Shown: piece by piece, positions 20,103 to 33,703 of the stretch | Layout of the letters: each line of letters opens with the position of its first letter | Position numbering within the stretch: the stretch's first letter is position 1 | NCBI GenBank assembly: GCA_023055505.1 | Contig: JALIRH010000074.1 | Location: 1,645,001-1,709,000 of the forward strand | Length of the DNA stretch: 64,000 nucleotides | Origin: Callipepla californica brunnescens | Taxonomy: Eukaryota; Chordata; Aves; Galliformes; Odontophoridae | Direction: 5' to 3' | Position numbers and translations under genes: made by a program | Notes under the pieces: generated by a model | Told to the model about the DNA's origin: nothing | What the model saw: the letters and a program-made list of their open reading frames with translations, nothing else | Databases searched by the model: none

Positions 20103-23100
20103 GGCTAATTTCTCTGTAAGACAAACCTGGTGGACACTGCTGTCTCTTCCATTCAAGAACTAAGAGCTTTTTGGCTAGAATACACAAACTGCCTTAGCAT
20201 TTGCAAGGCAGAATAGTGTCTTTAAACTAAGCCTCTCAAAAAGTTCATCCTATCAAAATCATCTGCATCATTTCCACCCCAGTCATGAATGGTAGTGAAT
20301 GGGAATTGTTCATAAAACTATGGCTCTGACACAGGGGATTTAGAAATTATTCCAAAATCCACATATGGTAAAGGCTCACAGTGCTTTACTTCCTCACCCA
20401 CACCACTGATGGAGCAAAAATTAGTCTCCAATTTCCAGAATTGCTCAGCTCCCATGTAGGCAACAAAGTCATTGGCCAGATGTGGGAAGAACCAGAAGAA
20501 GGGTTGGTGCTGAGCAATTGTATGTCACCCCTTCCTTGAATGAGAAATTCAAAGCCTTCTCAGCTGTCTGGCAGCCTTGTCCGAGGCTATTTATGGATCC
20601 AGAGCAGGTTTGAAAGCTGCATGATTGACCTCAGGCACACGAGATAGACGGTCAGCACATTTTTGTGGGAAAGTGGAGTGCAATTCAAGATTTCGTGTAA
20701 CTTTTTTTGTTCACCTGACAGGCATGCTCCAAAGACAGTGAAAGATGAGAAAATAATATGAACTTGATAAATGACCAAAAGCAAGTTTCCAATCTGCAGT
20801 GGTTCCCATTACTCTTCTTATTCTTGGCACCAGCAGAGTTATGGCAATCTTTTCTCCCCCCTCCCCATGCTCTATTCCCACTTAACTTTTTTTTTATTTC
20901 TCCTGTCAAATTCATAGGAATGGCAAATGGGAACATTTTTACCAATGGGAATTTGTCTGAGCAAAGTTGTCTCTTTTCAAATGCTTTTTCTTAAGGGACT
21001 GGAATGAACGAGAATCATAGTCATAACATGGCTAAACCCTCTTTGTTTAACTTAATGCAATATAATAATCTAAGTGTTGCAACACAGCTCCTTGCTGTGA
21101 CATCCTTTTTCCATTTGCTTAATTTTCACCCCAAACACACACTGTTAATAAGCTGCTGAGAAAATACGGCTCTTGTGACAAAATCCAGAAACTGAGACCC
21201 TGTATGGTGTGTTAGATACACAACTCTTATTTGGACTGGCAAGTGGCACTGAAATTGGTATTGCAGAATAGATCCATTTTTCTTGCTGCCAAATGTGATG
21301 GACAGATGCAAAGGGAGGGCTGGAAATGTGGATGGGAATAAGCAGAGTGCAAACAAAATAAAATCACTGACAGAAAGTAACGTGAATTAGAAGAGACATG
21401 TAATTGCCAGCAGGGAAATGCAGGATGCAGGGTGCTTTGTCAACAGTAAATGTCACGCTGGCCATGAAAACTGCAGGATTAAACTCCTCCTGGTGATTTA
21501 TAATTTAAGAGAGAATAAGGCAGACAGACACCCAGTGACTGGGCTCAAAAGAAAAACTCCTATTGACTTTAGTGGGGTTTGGAGCTAGTCCAGAGCAGTA
21601 AAGGTTCAAATCTGATCTCTGGAGTGAATAAGTGTATAGCCACTGATTTTAATCAGCAGAATCAGGCTCTTAATCAAAGTTTGTTTTACATTTCCTGCTT
21701 TTTTAACTCATTTTGTAGCAAATCTGGAAGTCATATTTGTTTTTTTGGGTTAGTGAAAGTAAATAAAGACTGCCATAAAATTTGTGACATCTTGAAATTA
21801 AAACACAGTGTAACTAAGGAATATAAGTAAACATTTCCCTCTTGTTTTTCCCCAACCAGCCCAATACTTTAGCAAAGCTTGAAATAAAATCTGTTTCTGT
21901 ACAAACTGTCCTGAATATTGCTGGGGAAGGGGGCTCAGCCCAAAGGACTTTTCCCTTAAAGAGGGATGCAAGTCTGTCACATTAAGTAAAAGCTGCAAAA
22001 TGTTATATAGTTTACATAAGGCAATGTACAAACAAACAAACAAAAAAGACATAGGACCATGTGGAAAACAGAAAATAAAATGCAAAGACATGGATTCCCA
22101 GGTGTTTATTCTTCCCGTATGCCTATAGCATTATGTGACTTTTTTACCAGGAGTTTTCAAGCCACAGTTGAAGAACATGTTTGGAGGACACTGAATAATG
22201 ATGACCATCATGCAGAAGCAAAGCCAGAATTAAGAAAACAACAGAAAACACAAACTTCTGCCACTCAAACCCTCCCTAAGATTCTCAGTCATGTTTTACA
22301 TTATGTTGGTGTTTGTGAAAGATGTTCAGCACCTCATTTCCTATGTTGAAAATTCTGTGTCCACCTCTGTAGGAGCAGATCTTTCCTAAGTGCATACTTA
22401 AGAAAACAGATAAATGCCATCAAGGCTTTCTGTCTTCTGGAAGTGACAACAACAGAGAGATTTCGAATCTCAGAAACCTATGACTTTTTATGGAAGAAAT
22501 GCACTAATTTTCCTTCCATGCAATAATTAAAACTAGTACTGTGCATCTTTTGATATGTGCTTAGTTTTCTGCAGCCTGTTGGCTGTAGATTTCTTCAGAA
22601 TCTCTTATCTCTATGTGCTAACAGCAAATAAACAGGTGATTAGATGTTTCCAGTATTTCAGAAGTTATACCAGCCCTTGCCGAAGAGCTCCTGGGCAGTT
22701 CAAAGGGCTGTCTGAAGGGATTACTGCTCTCTCTTGTTAATGGGGTCCCCTGCCTAAGAGCATAGCTTCATGGAGCTGGGTCAGAGCTATGGGTTTTTGA
22801 GCAGAGTCCTTTCTAAAATTCAGGACAAAATCCTTCCCTGTAAAGTGCTCCTTTTACAGTCATGTTTCCTGCACAGAACTACAGACAAGTCCCTGGAGCG
22901 GAAACTTCTGGTGGACAACAGCCAATACATGGAGCAGGTATTGTTCTGGCCCAGAGACCATGGCTGTGATGTTCAAGTAGAAGAACGACTAATGCAGGGG
23001 AATAGCTAGAAATCGCATAGCTGACATGACAAGATGTCTTCACACTAGGATTTGCCCTGCAGTTGAAATAAAATGTCCTTATAGCAGCCACTGTACTATG

Positions 23101-24633
23101 TAAACGCTAGCAAAAACTTCTAGCAAAGATTTCTGCTTTGGAGAAGGTGGATGCTTCTCCAAGTTCCTTGCTGCTGGAGATGAGAAGTCAGCACAGCTGC
23201 AGTCTTACAGACCTTTGGGCCAAAGGACAAAAATCACTCAGGAGAGTATGAGCAAGTTTGTCTGCAGGTACCACGAATGGAGGCAAACAAGAATTGCAAG
23301 GACAAATAAAATCTACAAGAAGCAATATCCAGAACTGCAGTGATGTCCATCTCCATGAGACTGTGATTAAATCACACATTAATTGCATTTTCTGTTTGAC
23401 ATTAGAAATGCCTTTAGAGCAGCCTTTGTGTAACAGCAGCACTGCTGGGAAGAAAAGGTCCTGAAAAATGTCTTCATACTTTTCTGTGCATGTGCATAAA
23501 TATTAAACTGCTTTCCTTTCAGACACACCACTGCACTCTGTGCTTGTTTGGATGTTGAACCTGGAAACTTCTCAAAGGTTTTGCATACGGATAATTCATG
23601 AGTTAAAGCCCAAATTGAAATGCCATGTTACAACTTGTAGAAATGTTAGACAAATATAATGACCATATTTTCCAGTTACCTAATACCCACTCAAAATATA
23701 AAACCTAAAAGAAAGGAATTGTTTTCATTGCTGTTAACCAGACAATATCACTCCAACTAAATATAGTATGTGATGAAACCAATTTAAATATTGTCCAAGT
23801 ATTTAACACTGTAAATATTGGACTTAACACTCCATAAAAACAGGCTTTGATGATGCAGGCTGACAAAAGGAGACTAGTTAATTGCAGATTACATCATGGC
23901 TAGGACAGCATCACAACTAGGACAGCCACGATAAATGTGAAGTGCAAAGGAAATCTAATAAAATAAAAACAATCCCTGTTCAGTGTTCACCTTTATCGGC
24001 TTCTTTAACCTTTTCTTTGCAAAAATAAGTGGAATATGTAGTCCCAGATGAAAGAGTATCCTGAACTCAGCATGTTCTTGAAGCTCACATTTGGGTTCTG
24101 ATTCATACATTTTCCAAATCTGCATTTGACTTCAAGATCTGTTTATGTTTCTTTCACTACAATGGGGCTTATGTGTACTTCTGAAATCTCTGGAGTCTGT
24201 TAAATCTACTGTAGTTTTTCCGAGATGTAACTGCATGTTACTGCAAAGCATGGCACAACTCCATCAAAGGTGAGGGAAAAAAAATGTCTAAGGCTTCTGG
24301 TTATTAATAACTTCAGAGAATTTCTCAAATTCTGATCTCAGATAACTATGCTGAAAATAGAGACAATTTAGTGCCATTTCCTGTAAGGTCCCAGGTGCTG
24401 TGGCAGCCATCTGAGAAAGTACCTCAGGAGGGAATTGGGGACTCATGGCTGAAATCACTGAAGGTGATTATGGTGGCTGACGCATTTGTGGTTGGCACTG
24501 TGCTTTGGATGTAAAGCTCACTCATGTACCCCTCAGAGTGCTGTTTCCCTCTCCTATTTCATTGATCTCTCTGTTCCCTACAACATCCCTCCCACACACA
24601 CACCTGCTCCGTAAAACTTGAGTTCCTGTACTT
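20103..24633. other. Intergenic, nothing recognised
   Basis: AT-rich DNA with a short (AAAC)n near 22030-22045 and no defensible exon. No MIR or CR1 relic was recognised here. Confidence 0.55.
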
Positions 24634-24722
24634 AGAATCACAGTGTCATTAAGGTCAGAAAAGTCCACTCAGATCATCCAGTCCAACCATCATCCAAACT
24701 TCCTATAACATCCCTCAGTGTT
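24634..24722 (-). mobile_element. CR1 LINE 3' fragment
   Basis: It starts AGAATCACAGTGTCATTAAG, GTCAGAAAAGTCCACTCAG and ATCATCCAGTCCAACCATCA, then ACATCCCTCAGTG, which is the inverted CR1 terminus followed by its tail. It is truncated at about 90 nt. Confidence 0.85.
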
Positions 24723-27700
24723 TAAAAATCAACAAGAAATGCTGAACCTGGAAACAGCCTAATGCTAACAAAGGACACCGGAGACAGAAACTGGGGTTGG
24801 ACTTTTTTTTGGATCTCTGACTCTCTTGCATGTTGGACTGCTCTGTCTTGCCCTGTCTTGAGGGACACAGGATCACCTGCAGCCACTGTCCACTTCAACA
24901 AGTGGTGCTGAAGAGAGGCATGCTGCTCAGACTGCAGCAGCAGAGAATGTCTTCCAAAGGCCAAGAGCAAGCTGGTCATAAGTGCAGGCAGGAGTGGGAT
25001 GCAGGCACTCTTCCAGCTTCCCTCATTTCCACTGTATTTGTCTTTCTTAATTAACCCTGCACCACCTTCCTGACCCAAAGACATGGCAACAGCACCATTG
25101 AGAACAGCAAGGATTAAGATATTTGTGCTATAATGCCTCAACCATGAGATCATAAATGCCCTTATGCACTGTTATGTTATGTTGGGTTGATAATGGAGAC
25201 TGATAAAACTCCCACTTTCTCTCCATATTCAAGTGAGCTAATGTGTCTGGGCTCATGAGATCCTGGCAGGCGGAGAGAAAGCAACAGCGTAAAGTCCCCA
25301 ATCTCAGATGTAATCAAATAATAAGGCTGTTTGAGGACATTACTTGTTAACATATTAGCAGGTACCAGGGGTAAGTGAGTGTTTATTTAGTCCTGGTTTA
25401 AAAGCATGTCTAAAATGATTTATGCCGGAAGCTGTTTCACAGCAAACAGGCTGCTTTCATGAAAGCAGGTCAATCACCATCTCCAATCTGCCCTCATAAA
25501 TCATATTCAGGTGCTAATGTAACCAAAAGGTTTGTATAATCTGTACAATCAGCATGGAGGTCTGGGTGGATACAGTAATAGCCTGCCTCCGTAAATGCCT
25601 TCTGCCTCTAAAGGCTGATATTTGGGGAGAGTCAAATGATGGATTTAAAGACAAAAGAAAATAAATAAACTGCCATGACAAGTAACAAAGTGTACATACA
25701 GTTTTCCAGCCACATTTTACGTACACAGGAGTAACTTGCCACTGTCCAGATCTGCTTCTTGGACTGTTTTTGCGTCGAGATACCTTCCATAAATATTCTC
25801 TAACACAAATCAGACCATAATTTTAATGTAACAGTGACAGATACCAGAAGCACGGTGCCATAACCAGAGATTGGCGTTACGTGTTCTCTGCATTTCAGGT
25901 CAGTGTCACACTGTTGACCTTTTTTTCATGCTGGTGCAGTACTCCTTTGAGAGATGACAGATCTGAAAGGACCTGCTGGACCTCCATCCAAAGTGCAATT
26001 ACATCAAGCTTGTTTCAAAACTTGTTACAGATTTTTTTTTAAGCTATTTTCTTCTTTGTTCTCCCTCCTCTTGTTGCTCCTCTTGTTATAAGACTACACT
26101 ACACTTCCCTTCTTCCCAGTTTTCAGCCTGAACTTATTCTTCATGTTCTCTTGCCCATGCCAACATTGTCTTTTGTTTTAAATTGTTCTTCTCTCCCACA
26201 TGTATTTATCACCGGATGTATTTCCAGCTTGGGCCTTCATGAGATTTGAGACAATCTCCACAAAAAGGCATAATTAAGGGCTTAATAATTTGTGTTGCAC
26301 TACCTTCTGAAAAATAAATGTGTAATATTCATTCACATTATTCAATAGGATCTTCTCTCAGCCTTCTGTAGTTCATATCACACAAAAGAAATCAGCTGAC
26401 GTAGAATGATTTGGATTGGATTTACAAGTGTAAGTATTCTGGAGTAGCATCAGCAGCATGCATCTTCTGTTAAGAAAGTTGCAACTCTCTTTTGACATTG
26501 CATTCATTGGGCAGCAACTTCGTTTCCACTTAACAGTGAAAATATGTTGTAAAAAGGGCTACAAAATACGGCATCAAAATATTCTGAGTTGGGAAAGTAT
26601 GTTGTGAATATAAGGAGCAAATCTATTTGTTCGAAGGAATGATGTCATATTACTTGTCTGCAGAATGCATATGGAGACCTACGGACGGACCATGACACCC
26701 AGATCTCAGGTAATGACCATATTGCCAGAACTTCGATAGCTAACTGCTCTTTATTATTTGTGAGTCATGTTATGCTATTATGAAGTCAGAAAGCATTAGG
26801 AATTAATAAACCAACATAAAAGGATACTGTGCAAAACAAATAAGTTGTGCAAAGATCAATGAAGAGCTGATGCAGACTGAAGGTAAAAATGTTGGAACTT
26901 GGTATTTGGTAATGAGATGTGAATCTAGGAGTAGGAATATACAATAAGAAAAAGCACTTCTGTGAGTGGCAGTGTTCACCAAATTAGACTATAGATTTGT
27001 GTCTTAAACTTAAGTTCCACCAAAGCGGAAAAGTGCCCTTTGTTGAGCCGAGTTACACAGCTATGTTAGCTGTGATCCATGAAATGTGACTTCTTTCTCT
27101 TGTAAAGAGACAGTTCAGGTAGAAATTTTTAAGTGGTTTCTGAACTATGCCATTCATAGGGATGCAGGATTCCAATGCATGAATGGAGAGAGAATGGCAT
27201 TTTCAGCTGTAATTCATCTAACCACATTAGGCAAGATGAATGAACGGAGGTGTTGCAAGGACTTTAAGCAAGACACATTTTGTATAAAGTTAGAGGAAAG
27301 AAATTTCACCCTTATACTGTGGAACTAAGAAAAAAATTACTTGGCTTCTAAAACGAAGACATTGCTTTCTAAATCCCTGAAACCTTATCTTCCTCAAGGT
27401 AAGAAGCAGAGTAACATTTAACAAAGATGGGAAGAGAAAATATAAGAAAGCAGGATGAGATGCTGGGAACAGTGGAAATAATACCTCTTTGGTACCAGTA
27501 AGCAGGATTGCAGGGGTGATGGGAATGTATCCTCCATGCCCTTGGAGAAGTTCCAGACAAAGGATAAGAACTAGAGATGTAAATTGTCATTCATTCTCTT
27601 ACTACAACTTTGTTAGTACTCCAACATAGGAAAAAAATGAACAAACAAACAAAAAAAAGTCCTGATGTGTTGTTAGTCAGGCAAAGATTTTTCAATCTAT

Positions 27701-28061
27701 AATAGCAGGCATTCATTAACCATAAATAATCTATGCTTCTATGAGGGGTCCCTAACAAGGCCATGTGTACATTGCACAGAGCATTAGACTATCAAGGTAT
27801 AAACTATTTAAAGCAGCCAGTGTTTGAATTGTCATTTTTTAAGTTTAACATAATGTTGTTTCAATATCTAAAGCCTCCTTCCCCATGCAGCAAAAATGCG
27901 AAACACATTGAGAGAAAATGTAAAACATACTAACTTGATTATTATGAGTGCTCTGGATTGTGTCACAATTCACTATTAATTTAGAACACATTCCAGTGGC
28001 TTCTCCCTTCCCTCTGCATTCTGGACCAATCTGTCAGAGAAATACAACACCAATTAAATAA
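24723..28061. other. Intergenic, nothing recognised
   Basis: No exon recognised. The stretch 25190-25520 has a mixed, non-repetitive composition with TAAT and GATA cores and reads like a conserved non-coding element, but conservation cannot be judged here. Confidence 0.5.
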
Positions 28062-28090
28062 AATATATATATGTGTGTGTATATATATTT
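28062..28090. repeat. (AT)n(GT)n(AT)n microsatellite
   Basis: Alternating purine-pyrimidine tract ATATATATATGTGTGTGTAT and ATATAT. Confidence 0.9.
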
Positions 28091-28186
28091 TAAAGCCTGC
28101 TGCTTGGAGGAAGTGTTTTGGGTATGCAGTTTAGGGAGAATTGTTTTCCATTAGCAACAAGAAATGATGGGCTGATTTTGATGGTC

Positions 28187-28194
28187 ATTTGCAT
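28187..28194 (+). promoter_or_regulatory. Octamer motif (POU/Oct site)
   Basis: Exact ATTTGCAT in a non-repetitive stretch about 190 nt left of the MIR relic. One octamer alone is weak evidence of function. Confidence 0.2.
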
Positions 28195-28377
28195 AGTGAA
28201 TTTCTTCTGGGCTTTAGGGACATCCATGTGGTCAATTCTACAAAAACCATCGTGGTCTTAATGGTGAGGTTTGTCTCAGCTCCGCCCACCCATGACGGAG
28301 CCCCAAATGATAGTTAAATCCCCTAATTGAGAAATTGTTGCAGCCAAAACCAATTTCTGTTTTGGGAGAGGAGGAAT

Positions 28378-28503
28378 AGCCTTGTGGTTACAACTCCAGA
28401 ATACAGCTCAGCAGAACTGGGCCGTGCTTCCACCTCTTTTATAGACTTCCTGTGTGACCTTGGGCGAATCACTTATTCTCTTCCACCTGTAAAGTGAAGA
28501 AAA
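28378..28503 (+). mobile_element. MIR SINE relic
   Basis: It carries the tRNA-related AGCCTTGTGGTTACAACTCC followed by the core and tail TGTGTGACCTTGGGCGAATC ACTT and CCACCTGTAAAGTGAAG, in MIR order and spacing. MIR elements predate the mammal-reptile split, and bird genomes keep few of them. A weaker match may continue at 28608-28670 (AGCTATTGTGAACAC, ATTTTGTATCACTTTG), corresponding to the MIR 3' part. Confidence 0.8.
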
Positions 28504-28985
28504 TGTGCTTTCCTATTTCCTCAGCTTAAGAACATAAATTATCTGGGGTACGAGTAATCTTAGATTGTGTTGTGACTGTAGTAGGCACGATTACATCCTT
28601 GTCTCAATAGAGCTATTGTGAACACAATATTTATGTGAGGCATTTTGTATCACTTTGTTCAAAGCAGCTTTTAAAAGGTATTTCTCTTCTTATGCATATC
28701 AGCAGACTTCTCAGATATTCTAAGAGACTTATATCACTTGTCAAGACACATGGAATGCAATCAGTAAGTCATGTATTAAAAAGGAAAATCTATCTATCTT
28801 TGTGATCTATGATAAGTAGAACCTGTTGGTATACCTCCTGAGCAGCAGTGGAAATGTATAAAAGCAACCCCAGGTGAACTGATTCTTCTGAGCCCTGACC
28901 CCAATGGGAGCAAAATTTGGCAAACGTGAGGCAGAGGCTGAGGAAAATTCTCCTCTTGATAAGTGGGTCTACATTAAAACATACC
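28504..28985. other. Intergenic beside the MIR relic
   Basis: It includes the possible MIR 3' extension (28608-28670) and a TATAAAAG at 28857-28864. No exon was recognised. Confidence 0.5.
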
Positions 28986-29010
28986 TTTTTTTTTTTTTTT
29001 TTTTTTTTTT
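28986..29010. repeat. T25 homopolymer
   Basis: 25 consecutive thymines. The minus strand to its right shows no AATAAA close by and no recognisable gene, so a retrocopy is not supported. Confidence 0.95.
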
Positions 29011-32000
29011 CTCCAGAGACCGTGGTCTTTTTTGTGCTGAAACTCAGCTGCTCCTCTGAGGGATGAAATCAGACTACGCAGGGTTCATTCTGGAAAGACA
29101 GGAGCAGGATTGTGGTCTGTTAACTCAAATGTTATTAGCTCCAGTGTATCCCTGCCACTTTTTGCATACTGTTGAGGCATCCATGCTCATCCTGCCACAG
29201 CCTCCAGCAAAGCACAGTACCTCCAGGAGGACTCCCAACCCTGCTGAGCTTTTCTGCTGACTGGAGAGGGAGCCTAACACAGGTGTTTCAGTGAAACTTA
29301 TACAATCCAGATGTAAAATCCAGTGGCAAGTCCCTCAGGATCAGACATGTCTGGAAATGAACAATATTGGGCTGATAAGATTTCTGAGTATTTTTTCCAC
29401 AGGAAACCCACTGATTTTCATCTCTGGCTCTGGCATCCAGTCTTCCTACGGCTCCTGGAGAGGCATACCTCATTGCCTGTGACAAGAGTTGAGCAGAGAA
29501 GCTCCAGCTGACACAAGAGCCAGGCTGGGGTGGCAGCTAAGGAGGAAAAGCGTTCCGTTCCTTACTGTCAGCTTTGAAAATGCATTCAGGAAAGGATTAC
29601 TGTGTCAAGATTGTAATTCTGGTTGCATAAGAGATGCTGCTTGGAGGCAATCATTACTTGGAGCAAAAGCTGAGAGAAGAGGCCATTCACTTCATTCCTT
29701 CCAATACGCCGAATAAAAAGGGATCAGTTAAACCACAGACAAGCCCCTCTCTGCCTTTGTAGCTGTTCATTTTTTCCATCAGAGCTCAGACCATGGAGCT
29801 AAAATTCAGTAATGAAAACCTCCCTTGCAGCCCATGGCTTTTCAGTGCCCTAGACCAGAATTATATTGAGGTGAAATGGAGTCAATCCTCAATTCTCAGA
29901 ACTGCAGCAGGACACACGATGGTCTCAGCTTTAATCTGCACACAGACGAAGCTCCTGCAGTGGGGCTGCATTCCGGGCTGATGTTTCTCATTGCTCAGTT
30001 ATTGAGAGCCTGACAGGAAGCAGAGAAATGTTATCAATTCCCACTGCTCCGGTCCATCAGTCTTGCTCTGCTGACATACCTGACAGCTCGAAAATGATCA
30101 GGTAGCAGCTGCTTTTTGATTTCTCCTATTATCTCTAATCCACTGTCTCATGAAATGGTTTGTTAATGCTTTAAGGACATCCTAGCGAGGGGAGTGTGTT
30201 TTCCCCTCCAGCCAGCAGGTAGAGCCAGCAAGCCTTGCATCGTGTCACAGGTTAACAGCAATTTCACGGAAACCTGGATAAACAGATTGCTTCCTCTCTC
30301 TCTTCATCCCTCAGAGAAAGCCTCGAGTCTAATAGCAGCCTCAAAGCAAGAGCAGGGAATGAAACATTTCATACTTGCCCAGGTGACCTTCTGTAATGAA
30401 GATAACATTAGTGTTTGCACTAATGTAAAAGTGTTTTCCCCGATGACTGCACAAGATCAGGAACAGGAATCTCAACTGACATAACCAGCACCCAAAATGT
30501 TTTGTTTTGTTAAGAAAATTGAATTAAAAATAAATAAAAGAGCCCTTACTGCTTTCCACAGTCGTGTTCTTTACAATGTAAAGAGCAATGGACCCAGGCA
30601 GAGCTGCTCTGGGCATGCTTCAGGCCATCATGTACTTCTTCCTTCTTCACAGCAACTGACTGTGACAGTCTTTGAGACACTGCAATGAGTTGCTTTGAGT
30701 CACAATCTCAGGTTTTTGGCATTTAAAAGTGAAAACAAGGTGGTGCATCCCAGAAGCTCAGTTGGTCTATGCACATCATACCACAGGCTGCAGAGTTTCT
30801 CTCCCTGGGCACTGCCCACGCCCTAGTCCTTATCAGGACCCATCACTCAGCCTCATGGTCATGGATATGGCCTTACACAATGTATTTTGTGGAAGTGTAC
30901 ACTTCAGCTTAGCTTGTATATTATTTGTTGCATTTAAGACAAAAAATGAATAATTCTAGAGATAATAGTTAGATATCAATAATACATAGTTTCTTATGTT
31001 AGTGTATGTATGTATCTTTTATTATTTTGGGGAATCTTTAAGCTGCTCCATTTCAGCTTGTGATCACTCTGTGTACTTTCATTTCAATATCATTAACGAC
31101 CGCAGATCTAATGTACTTTTTGTCAAACTTTACTGACATTATACTCCACCTACATTTTTCATCTAAAATATATGGCATCTTTTTTTCCCCCCAGAGCTTT
31201 TTAGAAACCTTTTGAATCGCTCTCCAATGCAATTTCTCAGCTTTCCCAGCACGGTCGTTTGTCTCTGATAGGCGCAGTTTTTCAGAAAGAGGTCAAGGAT
31301 GGTGAAAGTTGCTATCACATCACAAGGAGTTGATAGTGCTACTTTCCCCTCAATGCTTTCTTTTGCTACCCTTGCAAGGCCTCTTTCAGTTCCCTTGACC
31401 CCACTGCCCTGCTCCTTTCTAGTGATACAAGAGAATTAATAATAGAGCTCCGGTTTTCACTGGAGCTGCACAGCCGCTGGGATATGGCAGTAAAACACAA
31501 GCTCACAACAGCTAACCCCTCCACCTCCTAAAATCCATTTGCCTTGGGGCCTTTGATCTGGGGCAGGTGGGAAAGAAAGCAAAAACACCCTGGGAGAATT
31601 ACGACCGCAATGCCTTCTTAGGTGGCATCACTGCTTCCTTGGGACTCCCCATGCCATTAATGGCTCCTTTGTGCCAGCCTGTAACAGACCACTGAGACGC
31701 TTACGTAAAGGCTGTGTGCAGAATAAAAAGCAACTTTTTCCTTCTTCTTTGTGAAGGTCAGATTCATTTCAGTCACACAGCAGTTCATGCACTGTTGGTG
31801 GGGTAATGGGACAGAGGCCTGCTGGAAGAGGTATTTTTTTCTTTTTTTCCCTTCTGTGGGAACAGCAGTGGCTCCTCACAGGAGCACATCTCTCTCTCCT
31901 TGATGGGGAATTGTCACACTGGCATTTCCAGTTCACTTAAACCACATGATAAATCCACTTTTTATTCACCTTTCAGAATTCACTAGTAAAGACAAAGATC

Positions 32001-32968
32001 CCATCCACCAGTAAAGCCTCAAAGATCAGGTCTGAACAAAAATCTAGGCCTGTAATAATCCCTGCCTCCTTCCCGTTCATAGCAGTTATTTTTTCATTCT
32101 CCCTTTTGGCAGTAGGAGCAGCAACTGACATAATAAGGGATCTACCTCTTCTTCATCCTAGCTCACACTCTCAACCTATTCCTGTCACCTCTTCTACTCC
32201 TCTTGGGCCTGTTACCCGTAGGCAGAGCACTGCAATTCAGCTGCGTCTGAATGCAGCTATCAGGTGAATATGACCTGTGGCCTGGCCTCTGTCCAGCTGT
32301 CTTGCTTTGTAGAGAAACACAGGTGTGTTATTTCACCATTTTTCCCAAGTCTCCCAAAAGCCCTTTACAATGAAGGCTGTAGACACAAACACAGAAGTGC
32401 CAGGTGTCCGAGGCACTGCCCAAGTGGGATTTCTGTTTACAGCTATTGTGATTTTGAAAAAATCACTGTATTTTTGAAACAAAAGAAGGAAAAAGAAGAA
32501 AATAAATGGCTGGCTGATGATGTCTTTCTACACAATCCCTATGAAAAATTCTCAGTAGAGGTCAGAGAAGCCCACTCAGACTGAATGGAAAAATGTATGT
32601 TTGAACTCATGATCACTAGGCTGACTTGGAGGAAACACTCGCTGACTTCTCAAATCTCATGCATCTGCGAATGAAGCATTGAAACTGAAAATTGAGAGCA
32701 ATTCCTTTCCCCAGCTACCATTCTTAGACAACACTGCTCAGTTGTGTAACCCCCTGAAGACATTAAAATGTCTTTCCTTTTCTGCAAGAAAAGATTTTCT
32801 TTTCCTTTCCTTAAGACATTAATTACAGGGTCACTGACTTTGGCAGATTACTTGCTAAACTGAGTTGCATCCTGATATCCCATATTTTATTGTGATGACC
32901 ACCCATCTTGACAGCCACTTGGGCTTGACCTGAGATTATCCACCACTGAAATCATTGCTCCTTAAAGA
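29011..32968. other. Intergenic, nothing recognised
   Basis: No exon, RNA gene or named repeat recognised. Confidence 0.55.
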
Positions 32969-33020
32969 GAGAGGATGAATGGCTGTTTTAAAGCGAGAGG
33001 ATGAATGGCTGTTTTAAAGC
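32969..33020. repeat. Exact 26-bp tandem duplication
   Basis: The unit starting GAGAGGATGAATGGCTGTTT occurs at 32969-32994 and again, identically, at 32995-33020. Perfect identity suggests a recent slippage or a polymorphic site. Confidence 0.98.
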
Positions 33021-33309
33021 CATCTGAGATTATTAACAAAGGCTACAAGAACTCACCTTTCTCCAGCTCCTGGCTATATAGACCTGCTCCCCACTTTGTA
33101 TCACCAGCAGCAACCACAGAGCTGTGTGGGGAGATGAGTCTGCTCTGTAATCCAGCCAAAAGAAAGAGTGAATAGCTTTCTGTTAGTGGTTGTCGAAGGA
33201 GGTCCGAGTCATTCCACACCCCTAGCTGTTACTTCAAGAAGGTACAGGAGCTGATGCACTGATTTAGCAACAGTAATGTTGCTAAATAGCTTCAGCAATG
33301 AACTGTGGG

Positions 33310-33398
33310 AAAGCACTGGACAGCTGTGAACTTCCCTGTGGCAGGGGAGTTAGAATTTGATGATCTTTGAGGTCCCAAGCCATTGTATGGTTCTATAG
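33310..33398 (+). mobile_element. CR1 LINE 3' fragment
   Basis: GGCAGGGGAGTTAGAATTTG, ATGATCTTTGAGGTCCC and CATTGTATGGTTCTATAG follow the CR1 terminus in sense orientation, with substitutions throughout. Confidence 0.75.
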
Positions 33399-33703
33399 TG
33401 ATTGATTCCCATTAGGTCAGTGTCTGTACTGTACAGAAAATATCAATCCAAGAGAGTGGAACTGAAACCATAACACCCTACCTATCTGAAACAGGTACAG
33501 AAATCAAATTATGGTTGAGAAAGAGTTATGGGCAGATAACAGAGTGTTTAGGGGGTCCATGTAACAGCTGAAGGACCAGAAAGAGCTCAGATTTGACTTC
33601 TCTGAACAACAGTTGGCCCACATGAAGGAAGACACAGAAACTGACCCCTGTTATTAAGTCTTTTCTCCCTCTCCTGCTTCAATCTCTCAGCCTCTGAATG
33701 TAG

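Noticed and set aside
28986..29250. Minus-strand processed pseudogene behind the T25 tract
   Set aside because: No polyadenylation signal next to the tract and no gene-like sequence beyond it.
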